Assembly (NCBI GenBank): GCA_002386465.1
Contig: DGIT01000046.1
Location: 1 to 6,894, forward strand
Reading direction: 5' to 3'
Length of the DNA stretch: 6,894 nt
DNA from: Burkholderiales bacterium UBA4615
Lineage (GTDB): Bacteria > Pseudomonadota > Gammaproteobacteria > Burkholderiales > Burkholderiaceae_E
Within the stretch, counting starts at the first letter, position 1; each line of letters starts with the position of its first letter. The position numbers and the translations under genes are program-made. The notes under the pieces were generated by a model that saw only the letters and a program-made list of their open reading frames with translations, did no database searches and was not told the DNA's origin. Of the stretch, positions 1-4,835 are shown piece by piece.

Positions 1-326
1 GCGAGGAGGTCTTCGGGCCGGTGCTGTCGGTCAGCACCTGGAAAACCGAAGACGAAGTCATCGAGCGAGCCAATGCTTCGCAATACGGGCTGGCTGCGTT
101 CGTGTGGTCGCGAGCCGGAGCGCCCGCGCTGCGAGTAGCGCATGCGTTGCAGGTGGGCTGGGTGATGGTGAATCAGGGCGGTGGCCAGGCGCTTGGGCAT
201 TCGTACGGCGGCATGAAGCAAAGCGGCGCCGGGCGCGAGTTTTCGCTTGAAGGCATTCTCGACAGCTACACCGACACCAAGCAGGTCTCGGTCAGCCTGG
301 GTGACCAGGGCTTTGCGCGTCTCTGA
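1..326 (+). CDS. Aldehyde dehydrogenase, C-terminal part (5' end outside window)
   Basis: This is the last 107 codons of an NAD(P)+-dependent aldehyde dehydrogenase, a soluble enzyme that oxidises an aldehyde to a carboxylic acid. The visible part opens with EEVFGP, the conserved motif whose second Glu and Phe contact the nicotinamide ribose in the family. It continues with an ANxSxYGLAAFVW segment and the C-terminal signature GGMKQSGAGRE, followed by the closing strand (YTDTKQVSVSL) typical of the oligomerisation region. The catalytic Cys and general-base Glu would lie upstream and cannot be checked. The SYGGMKQSGAGREFSLEG ending does not look like methylmalonate-semialdehyde dehydrogenase, so the adjacent dehydrogenase should not be read as mmsB on that ground. 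The stop is TGA at 324-326, 49 bp before the next gene on the same strand, which suggests one operon. Family assignment is firm; the substrate is unknown. Confidence 0.93.
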   Translation, partial: EEVFGPVLSVSTWKTEDEVIERANASQYGLAAFVWSRAGAPALRVAHALQVGWVMVNQGGGQALGHSYGGMKQSGAGREFSLEGILDSYTDTKQVSVSLGDQGFARL

Positions 327-375
327 TACGAAAGCGCATTCCGGCCATCACACGGCCACATCACGGAGTCCACGC

Positions 376-1308
376 ATGACGAATCAGCACACCGGGCCGC
401 AGCCCGCACCAGGTCAGGTCGGATTCATCGGCCTGGGGGCCATGGGCAGCCGGATGGTGCGCCATCTTCGCGGCGCAACCGGCATCGTGCTGCACGATGC
501 CGATGGCGCGCGCGCGCAAGCAATGGCCGCAGAACTGAGTGGTGCGCACCATGCCTGGGCGGCTAAGGGAGTGCAGGATTTCGCCCAGACCGATGTGGTG
601 ATTCTGATGCTGCCCGACAGCGATGTGGTGGATGAGGTGCTTTATGGCTCTGGCGAGGCGGGTCTGCTGCGCGCCCTCAAGCCCGGTGCGTGTGTGATCG
701 ACATGGGCTCGTCCACACCTGCACGCACCATCCGAAATGCTGCGGCCGCCCGAGAGCGGGACATCGTGTTCATGGATGCGCCGGTCTCAGGGGGCGTTGG
801 CGGCGCCGAGGCAGCCAGCCTTGCCATCATGGTCGGTGCGTCAGAGGCCATGTTTACCCGGTTCAAGCCACTGCTTGAGTGCATGGGCGGAAAAGTCATT
901 CGGGCCGGTGAGGTGGGTTCAGGTCATGCGGTCAAGGCACTCAATAATCTGTTGGGCGCTACCATCCTCGCGGCCAGCGCCGAGGTCTTTGCCGCAGGCG
1001 AAAAGTTTGGCCTGGACCCTGCGGTCATGCACAGCATCATCGACGCCTCGAGTGGCGGCAGCTTCATGAGCCAACGCGTCTGGCCGAAATCCGTATTGCC
1101 GCAAACCTGGGATTTCGGCTTTGCCTTGCAACTCATGCACAAGGACGTCGGCATTGCGATGTCGCTGATCGAATCGACCGGCATGCAGACGGTCCTGGCA
1201 CAGGCCAATGCAGCCATCTGGGCTGAGGCACAGCGCACGGCGGCTCCGGGTGCGGACATGACCGAAGTGGTGCGCCGCGCAAGGCTGGCGGCGGGGCTGA
1301 AGAGCTAA
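376..1308 (+). CDS. NAD(P)-dependent 3-hydroxyisobutyrate dehydrogenase-family oxidoreductase
   Basis: This 310-residue protein is a beta-hydroxyacid dehydrogenase, the family of 3-hydroxyisobutyrate, tartronate-semialdehyde and L-threonate dehydrogenases. It is a cytosolic enzyme interconverting a beta-hydroxy acid and its semialdehyde. The N-terminal Rossmann fold has GFIGLGAMG at residues 16-24. Asp41 at the end of the second strand suggests a preference for NAD. The substrate signature DAPVSGGVGGAE starts at residue 134. The catalytic lysine is Lys187 in GSGHAVKALNN, followed by Asn190/Asn191, and Lys256-Asp257 is the usual C-terminal KD pair. All key residues are present and the length is normal. 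The ATG at 376 is preferred over an upstream in-frame start at 247 because GGAG (365-368) lies 7 nt before it and homology begins only afterwards; the upstream start would also overlap the dehydrogenase gene. It probably shares an operon with that gene. The exact substrate cannot be read from the sequence. Confidence 0.93.
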   Translation: MTNQHTGPQPAPGQVGFIGLGAMGSRMVRHLRGATGIVLHDADGARAQAMAAELSGAHHAWAAKGVQDFAQTDVVILMLPDSDVVDEVLYGSGEAGLLRALKPGACVIDMGSSTPARTIRNAAAARERDIVFMDAPVSGGVGGAEAASLAIMVGASEAMFTRFKPLLECMGGKVIRAGEVGSGHAVKALNNLLGATILAASAEVFAAGEKFGLDPAVMHSIIDASSGGSFMSQRVWPKSVLPQTWDFGFALQLMHKDVGIAMSLIESTGMQTVLAQANAAIWAEAQRTAAPGADMTEVVRRARLAAGLKS

Positions 1309-1426
1309 GGGGCTGAGGGCCGACGGGCTCATCTGCGGCCGCATAGGTTCAGTCCGCGACGTCTCACGATTGCACCAGCCAGGCATGAATCGATGTCAGG
1401 CAAGCTCGCCTGTGCTGAAGCCCTGG
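1309..1426. other. Convergent intergenic gap, no clear terminator
   Basis: This gap separates two genes that converge. It contains a weak nested inverted-repeat arrangement: AGCCAGG (1377-1383) pairs with CCTGGCT (1422-1428), enclosing CAGGC (1397-1401) and GCCTG (1408-1412). Neither strand shows the T-run expected of an intrinsic terminator, so transcription may end here by Rho or by collision. The right arm overlaps the stop codon of the permease gene. No coding potential or RNA gene is apparent. Confidence 0.35.
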
Positions 1427-3139
1427 CTACTGACGGAAGGCGAGCACGCAAACGCAATCATCGTGATGCCTGGAAAATTTGACGTCATCGCACAACCGGG
1501 GCATCAGGGCTGCGGCAAAACGACGTTGCCCGACGCCTCCTGCTTCGAGATCATTCGGGTCGAGATCACCCCCAATCGGATCTATCGGAAGCCCTGAATA
1601 GCTGATTTTGACTCGCAATAATTGGTCATCGCATGCCATCGACAATCCGATCGGCGTACCAGGGGACACCAATTGAGGCGCTAATTCGAGAAACTCTGTC
1701 GCAGCGGAAACCGAGCGCCAGATCGGCTCCTGACGTGCGCCCCAGGATGCACCGGTGATCTGCAAAAAGCGAGCGACGGCCTGGTACCGGTCTGCATCAA
1801 CAGGAATGCTGATTGTTGCGTTTCGGGTCGCACCGAACCGGAAGATGCCGTTGAGCAATAAAACGACCAGCGTTGCCAGGGTCAAGTCAGAGCGCACCAG
1901 CGACGACAGCGCATCAGGAACCCCGCTGAAGATCTCCGGATAGACCATGTGACTCATCCCTACAAAGAGGCCCATCCCAAGCGCGATGACCTTGCGATTG
2001 TCGAGCATTCTGTCGGCAATGATCTGAATGCCGTTGAATACGATGAAGCACGAGGTAAACAACAAGGCACCGCCCAGAATGGAACGCGGAATCAGGGCGA
2101 TTGCCTGAGGCACCCCGGGGATCAGTGCCAGCACGATCCACAGGATCCCGACCGCATACGCGACCCACCGGGAAGTAATGCCTGTTGCAGCCGACAGACC
2201 AATCGAGCCGGAATAGGTGTTCAGACCCGCAGTGCCGACGATGCCAGCAATCAGATTGCCCAATCCGCCAGCAATCACGCCCTGGTGAATGGAAACCCGT
2301 TCGGGGCGTTTCCACTGGGGGTCGTTGATGCGCTGGCAGGTCGTGATATCGGCCATCGAACGCAATGCAGAAGCCAGCGCACAGGCTGCAAAAGACGGAA
2401 TGAATTCGACATCGAATCGAGGCACAGCGATGGGCCAGTTCAATGAGCCTTGGAGCGCAGGATTGTGCAGGGTGGCAGGCGGAAGAAAATCGCCCAGATA
2501 TCCGACCAGCATCGCAATCACTAGGCTGATGATCACGCCAAACGCTCGAATTGATCCGGAAAACCAGATGGAGGTGACGATCGTCACGATGCAGACGATC
2601 GCCGCAAGCGGTACTGACGATTCACTGCTGGGGTTGAGCTTGCCGGAACTCGACAGGCCGAAAATCATTCGGATGGATACGGTCGCGAGCACCAACCCAA
2701 CGAACATGACGACGAATCCGGCCACTTCGGGCGGAAACAATTGCGGGAATCGGCGAATGACAAACGCCAGAGCGATCTCAAGGCAGCCGGCAAACATCGT
2801 CATGCCAAACACAAGGCCCAGACCACCCGCTTGGGCTGCCTCAATGCACGCCGGAAGGTATGCGGCGGTAAACACCGCCGGAGCCAGGAAACCTGATCCG
2901 ATCCCTCGGACGAGACCCGCCTGAAGCAGGGTTGCAATGCCCAGCGCAATGAACGACGCCACCATCAGGGTGTAGACCTGATCAGGGGGCAACAACGACG
3001 CCGGGTAAATCTCGCTGATGATCGTCAAGGGAAACGTCAGCGTGACAAGCCCCAGCATGACATGCTGAATGGCACTGCCCAGCGTCACCCATATCTTCGG
3101 CCGATCATTCAGGCCAAATTGCAGTTCTGGTGCTTTCAA
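1427..3139 (-). CDS. NCS2-family nucleobase-type permease with a C-terminal anti-sigma/GHKL-like domain
   Basis: With a TTG start at 3139 this is a 570-residue inner-membrane protein. Residues about 15-436 form the multi-span core of the nucleobase:cation symporter-2 (xanthine/uracil permease) family: GLNDRPKIW before the first helix, then Gln25-His26 of the conserved QH in helix 1, and many long hydrophobic segments. The helix-8 region reads RSMADITTCQ (from Arg260) and the next signature ends TGITSR (319-324). Both differ from the xanthine/uracil motifs, so the substrate is uncertain. Typical members have about 430-460 residues; here some 130 more follow the last helix. This tail (about 443-570) reads like an RsbW-type ATPase fold: a helix with ATEFLE, a strand pair, SGLPID (515-520), GGVGQRR (534-540) and a final KFSRHHDDCVCVLAF hairpin. 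The usual ATP-binding Asn and Asp are not preserved. Permease assignment is firm; the tail is a by-eye fold call. Confidence 0.88.
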   Translation of the reverse strand: MKAPELQFGLNDRPKIWVTLGSAIQHVMLGLVTLTFPLTIISEIYPASLLPPDQVYTLMVASFIALGIATLLQAGLVRGIGSGFLAPAVFTAAYLPACIEAAQAGGLGLVFGMTMFAGCLEIALAFVIRRFPQLFPPEVAGFVVMFVGLVLATVSIRMIFGLSSSGKLNPSSESSVPLAAIVCIVTIVTSIWFSGSIRAFGVIISLVIAMLVGYLGDFLPPATLHNPALQGSLNWPIAVPRFDVEFIPSFAACALASALRSMADITTCQRINDPQWKRPERVSIHQGVIAGGLGNLIAGIVGTAGLNTYSGSIGLSAATGITSRWVAYAVGILWIVLALIPGVPQAIALIPRSILGGALLFTSCFIVFNGIQIIADRMLDNRKVIALGMGLFVGMSHMVYPEIFSGVPDALSSLVRSDLTLATLVVLLLNGIFRFGATRNATISIPVDADRYQAVARFLQITGASWGARQEPIWRSVSAATEFLELAPQLVSPGTPIGLSMACDDQLLRVKISYSGLPIDPIGGDLDPNDLEAGGVGQRRFAAALMPRLCDDVKFSRHHDDCVCVLAFRQ

Positions 3140-3167
3140 GCATGTCCTCAATGGATCTGATGCGCAT
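3105..3167 (-). other. Possible 20-codon upstream reading frame overlapping the permease start
   Basis: An ATG at 3165-3167 opens a frame of 20 codons (MRIRSIEDMLESTRTAIWPE) that ends at TGA 3105-3107, about 30 nt inside the permease gene in a different frame. GGAGG precedes the ATG but only 1 nt away, too close for efficient initiation. It could be a leader peptide or chance. Confidence 0.2.
3146..3149 (-). promoter_or_regulatory. Shine-Dalgarno that decides the TTG start of the permease
   Basis: On the minus strand GAGG lies 6 nt before a TTG codon at 3137-3139, and family-like sequence (LKAPELQFGLNDRPK) begins there. No in-frame ATG exists between this point and the conserved first helix. 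The alternative GTG at 3239-3241 lies upstream of the predicted -35 element and adds 34 non-homologous residues. An ATG at 3141-3143 is in another frame. Confidence 0.65.
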
Positions 3168-3190
3168 GCCTCCGATCGTTGGGCGCATGC
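3162..3190. repeat. Paired GCGCATGC repeats in the permease leader
   Basis: The 8-mer GCGCATGC occurs at 3162-3169 and again at 3183-3190, exactly 21 bp apart, about two helical turns. Each copy holds the palindrome GCATGC. Both lie between the predicted transcription start (about 3196) and the start codon, where a repressor dimer pair could sit. Function is inferred only from position and spacing. Confidence 0.4.
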
Positions 3191-3202
3191 GGCGCACCCG
3201 AC

Positions 3203-3232
3203 GCTATACAGGTGCCGGCCGAAGGGTGTCAA
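3203..3232 (-). promoter_or_regulatory. Sigma70-type promoter of the permease gene
   Basis: Read on the minus strand there is a perfect -35 hexamer TTGACA (3227-3232), an 18-nt spacer, and a -10 hexamer TATAGC (3203-3208). Transcription would start near 3196, giving a leader of about 57 nt before the TTG start. The position also argues against the longer reading frame that begins at 3241. Confidence 0.65.
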
Positions 3233-3302
3233 CGCGAACACTGGCTCAGATGCACCGGACCAGGAAGATCAACAAGGCACGCTGGAGACGATCGTGAAAC
3301 AT

Positions 3303-3317
3303 TGGCGGCGCGAGCCG
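3303..3317. repeat. Near copy of the tRNA-Cys 3' end
   Basis: Fourteen of 15 bases match 3908-3922, the 3' terminal stretch of the tRNA-Cys gene including its CCA; the last 11 bases are identical (GGCGCGAGCCG). The mismatch falls at the discriminator position. The two copies flank about 590 bp containing the truncated DUF1566-like gene. It could be an attachment-site remnant of an element that used the tRNA, or chance in GC-rich DNA, since the stretch is itself partly self-complementary. Confidence 0.3.
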
Positions 3318-3383
3318 AAGTCTACTGGTCGGACTCGGAGCAGCACGTCGTAAGCAAGCCTGAGAGACCTCGCTCAGCCACAG

Positions 3384-3404
3384 GCCCGCTTCGGCGGGCT
3401 TTTT
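3384..3404 (+). terminator. Strong Rho-independent terminator (plus strand)
   Basis: A perfect 6-bp GC stem, GCCCGC (3384-3389) and GCGGGC (3394-3399), closes a TTCG tetraloop and is followed directly by TTTTT and, after one C, TTT. There is no T-run on the other side, so it acts on plus-strand transcripts only. The transcript it ends is not identified. Confidence 0.88.
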
Positions 3405-3458
3405 CTTTGCCGGCACGCGTGACACAAGCCAAGTGTCGGCTGGCCTTACAGAATCCCA

Positions 3459-3531
3459 ATGTCTACGCTACACCCCTGCATGTATAACCCGCAACCATGC
3501 AGGTCTGCACGGACTGGAACATGCAGTGCAT
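3459..3531. promoter_or_regulatory. Possible promoter/operator with CATGCAG repeats upstream of the DUF1566-like gene
   Basis: CCTGCATG (3475-3482) and CATGCAGG (3496-3503) form a perfect 8-bp inverted repeat whose spacer holds TATAAC (3483-3488), a plausible -10 box for the plus strand. A third CATGCAG follows at 3520-3526 within the palindrome ATGCA-G-TGCAT (3521-3531). The -35 is weak (ATGTCT at 3459-3464, 18-nt spacing). The layout suggests a repressor covering the -10. If used, the leader to the gene at 3610 is about 115 nt. Confidence 0.35.
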
Positions 3532-3609
3532 TCATCCTTTCGGGTGATCCGTGTAGCCGCATAGGACCTGTTGCGCGACTCCTTTTCAATCATTTTCTGG
3601 AGATCGACA

Positions 3610-3963
3610 ATGAAACGGTTTGTTGCAGTGCTTGGGATGGCCATTGGGTTGGTGGCGGGTGCGGCTCACGCCAGGACGCTCGAAATTATTGGCGTCAATC
3701 AGGATCAGGTCTGGGGCAAAACTACAGATCTAGTCTGGCTGCGCGATTGGAATTTGAATGGCTCGAAGGACTACGCGACCCAGTCGCAATGGGCATCGAA
3801 TTTGACAGTCGGGACAGGCACAACAGGCATCTGGCGCATGCCGACACGTCAGGACTTCGCTCTTTTCTGGGGCTTAGCCCTGAAATCGCAATACCGTTTG
3901 GGGGTTGTGGAGGCGCGAGCCGGAATCGAACCGACGTACACGGCTTTGCAGGCCGCTGCATAA
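3610..3963 (+). pseudogene. Truncated secreted DUF1566-like protein
   Basis: An ATG at 3610 with GGAG (3599-3602) 7 nt upstream opens a frame of 117 codons. Residues 1-21 are a clear Sec signal peptide (MKRF, a hydrophobic core, then AHA before the cut). The mature part contains LVWLRDWNLNG, a QSQWASNLTVG stretch and GIWRMPTRQDF, the pattern of the N-terminal half of DUF1566 (Lcl C-terminal) domains, often found in exported or PEP-CTERM proteins of betaproteobacteria. After about residue 85 the resemblance stops. The frame then crosses the antisense of the tRNA-Cys gene, and its last residues (GIEPTYTALQAAA) are just tRNA read backwards. The second half of the domain and any C-terminal anchor are missing, so I regard it as a truncated gene. 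The start is intact and it could still be expressed. Its base composition looks more AT-rich than uvrC. An upstream TTG start at 3571 is less likely. Confidence 0.7.
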
Positions 3964-3981
3964 CCACTCTGCCATCGCGCC
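3908..3981 (-). tRNA. tRNA-Cys (GCA anticodon)
   Basis: Read on the minus strand the gene starts GGCGCGA and ends TCGCGCC, U73 (the cysteine discriminator) and an encoded CCA (3908-3910). The anticodon arm GCGGC-CTGCAAA-GCCGT places anticodon GCA at 3947-3949. The D-arm sequence GAGTGGTTATGCAG and the T-arm GGTTCGATTCC are canonical, and the sequence is close to E. coli cysT as I recall it. It lies downstream of tRNA-Gly but is separated from it by an intrinsic terminator. I see no strong promoter of its own, so expression may depend on read-through or on a weak promoter in 3982-4046. Confidence 0.96.
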
Positions 3982-4046
3982 GCTGGATGCTGTGTGCCGA
4001 TGCAAGAGCCGCATGAACGGCCGCCTGATGCTGACGCAACATCCGG

Positions 4047-4080
4047 AAAAAACAAAGGGAAGCTGAGTGGAGCTTCCCTT
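4047..4080 (-). terminator. Rho-independent terminator between tRNA-Gly and tRNA-Cys
   Basis: A perfect 10-bp inverted repeat (AAGGGAAGCT at 4055-4064 and AGCTTCCCTT at 4071-4080) with a 6-nt loop is followed on the minus strand by TGTTTTTT (4047-4054). It begins 8 nt after the end of tRNA-Gly, so it should end the tRNA-Gly transcript before tRNA-Cys. There is no T-run on the plus-strand side. Confidence 0.88.
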
Positions 4081-4088
4081 CTGGAATA

Positions 4089-4164
4089 TGGAGCGGGAGA
4101 AGAGTCTCGAACTCTCGACCTCAACCTTGGCAAGGTTGCGCTCTACCAACTGAGCTACTCCCGC
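4089..4164 (-). tRNA. tRNA-Gly (GCC anticodon)
   Basis: This is a canonical 76-nt tRNA on the minus strand. The acceptor arms are GCGGGAG and CTCCCGC, with U73 and an encoded CCA (4089-4091). The D-arm is AGCTCAGTTGGTAGAGC. The anticodon arm CAACC-TTGCCAA-GGTTG puts GCC at 4129-4131, and the T-arm is GAGAG-TTCGAGA-CTCTT. It sits about 100 bp after pgsA, as glyW does after pgsA in E. coli. A strong promoter lies 40 nt upstream (4204-4232). Confidence 0.97.
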
Positions 4165-4203
4165 AAGCTGCTGCAGCGTTAAGACAACTGCGACAGACTC
4201 CGA

Positions 4204-4232
4204 AATATAGCAGCGCCGCAATAAAAAGTCAA
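4204..4232 (-). promoter_or_regulatory. Sigma70-type promoter of tRNA-Gly
   Basis: On the minus strand TTGACT (4227-4232), a 17-nt spacer and TATATT (4204-4209) make a near-consensus promoter. Transcription would start near 4197, leaving a leader of about 33 nt to be removed by RNase P. The -35 hexamer overlaps the 3' arm and T-run of the pgsA terminator. Confidence 0.75.
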
Positions 4233-4247
4233 AGCGCTGACGCTTTG
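4223..4247 (-). terminator. Rho-independent terminator after pgsA
   Basis: On the minus strand a 7-bp stem CAAAGCG/CGCTTTG (4241-4247 and 4230-4236) with a 4-nt loop is followed by ACTTTTT (4223-4229). It starts 15 nt after the pgsA stop and should end the acpS-uvrC-pgsA transcript. Its distal part doubles as the -35 region of the tRNA-Gly promoter. Confidence 0.75.
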
Positions 4248-4262
4248 TGCGTGACCGGTTGC

Positions 4263-4835
4263 TCAGTCAGCATCACGCAGATGCGGCCAGGCCTGGCGCA
4301 AGTAATAAAACATCGACCACAGCGTCAGGCCTGCCGCAACCCAAATCAGCCAGGTACCGATCCGCTGAGTGGGCACTACCCCGAACAACGGCTGATGAAA
4401 CAGCAGCATCGGGATACTGATCAGTTGGGCAGCCGTCTTGAGCTTGCCCACCGAATGGACCGCCACACTGGCGCGTGCGCCCGCTGAGGCCATCCATTCG
4501 CGCAGCGCAGAAATGGCAATTTCACGGCCGATGATGATCACGGCCACCAATGCCCCGACCCGATTCAGCTCAAGCAGCAGCACCAGCGCGGCACACACCA
4601 GAAGCTTGTCTGCAACCGGATCCAGAAAAGCGCCAAACGCTGAGACCTGACCCAGGCGGCGTGCAAGCCAGCCGTCGACCCAATCAGTGATCGCTGCTGC
4701 AATGAAGAGCCAGGTGCCGATCAGGTTGCGGGACGACATGTCGAGCGTTGGGTCGGGCCATAAATAGACGGCCACCAGCAGCGGAATGACCAGCATCCGC
4801 AGCCAGGTCAGGATGTTGGGCAGGTTCCAACGCAT
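4263..4835 (-). CDS. pgsA: CDP-diacylglycerol--glycerol-3-phosphate 3-phosphatidyltransferase
   Basis: This 190-residue inner-membrane enzyme transfers the phosphatidyl group from CDP-diacylglycerol to sn-glycerol 3-phosphate. It makes phosphatidylglycerol phosphate, the committed step to phosphatidylglycerol and cardiolipin. It starts with the family-typical MRWNLPNILTWLRM. The complete CDP-alcohol phosphatidyltransferase signature is present: Asp51, Asp54-Gly55, Ala58-Arg59, Gly68, Asp72 and Asp76 with exact spacing, the Asp residues binding the metal ions. Several hydrophobic helices follow, and the length is normal. The ATG overlaps the uvrC stop by 1 nt (TGATG) and no clear Shine-Dalgarno precedes it, so translation is probably coupled to uvrC. 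The uvrC-pgsA-tRNA order matches E. coli. It ends before an intrinsic terminator at 4223-4247. Confidence 0.96.
   Translation of the reverse strand: MRWNLPNILTWLRMLVIPLLVAVYLWPDPTLDMSSRNLIGTWLFIAAAITDWVDGWLARRLGQVSAFGAFLDPVADKLLVCAALVLLLELNRVGALVAVIIIGREIAISALREWMASAGARASVAVHSVGKLKTAAQLISIPMLLFHQPLFGVVPTQRIGTWLIWVAAGLTLWSMFYYLRQAWPHLRDAD

Larger units (their letters stand above)
3255..3404 (+). ncRNA. Candidate small structured RNA ending at an intrinsic terminator
   Basis: No protein gene is convincing between the permease promoter and the terminator at 3384-3404, so the terminator has no obvious client. The stretch before it can fold. GACCAG (3258-3263) pairs with CTGGTC (3325-3330), extended by CC/GG with one bulged G. 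Inside lies CGGC-GCGA-GCCG (3306-3317), a hairpin with a GNRA-type loop. CTGAG (3360-3364) pairs with CTCAG (3373-3377), and the UUCG-loop terminator follows. No good plus-strand promoter was found; a weak TATACA box at 3205-3210 has a poor -35. The alternative is the 3' remnant of a lost gene with a stop TAA at 3351-3353. It matches no RNA family I recognise. Confidence 0.25.

Noticed and set aside
247..375. Upstream in-frame start for the 3-hydroxyisobutyrate dehydrogenase-family gene
   Set aside because: The extra 43 residues are low-complexity, overlap the aldehyde dehydrogenase frame and lack homology; ATG 376 has a good ribosome site.
1335..1342. GCGGCCGC palindrome between the convergent genes
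   Set aside because: A single 8-bp GC palindrome with no T-run or partner site; expected by chance in GC-rich DNA.
919..1386. Long open frames on the minus strand inside the dehydrogenase gene
   Set aside because: They are antisense shadows in GC-rich codon-biased DNA with no recognisable protein motifs.
3250..3297. A 15-codon basic peptide frame (MHRTRKINKARWRRS)
   Set aside because: No ribosome binding site and no homology; easily arises by chance. It overlaps the candidate small RNA.
3872..3890. Small hairpin GGGC-TTA-GCCC as a terminator for tRNA-Cys
   Set aside because: The stem is only 4 bp and neither strand has a T-run after it.
3420..3907. A leucine tRNA expected after tRNA-Cys by comparison with E. 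coli glyW-cysT-leuZ
   Set aside because: No acceptor-arm pair, D-arm or T-arm with TTCGA was found on the minus strand there.
3908..4016. Protein frames ending in GIEPTYTALQAAA or overlapping the tRNAs on the minus strand
   Set aside because: These are translations of tRNA genes, a well-known source of spurious annotations.
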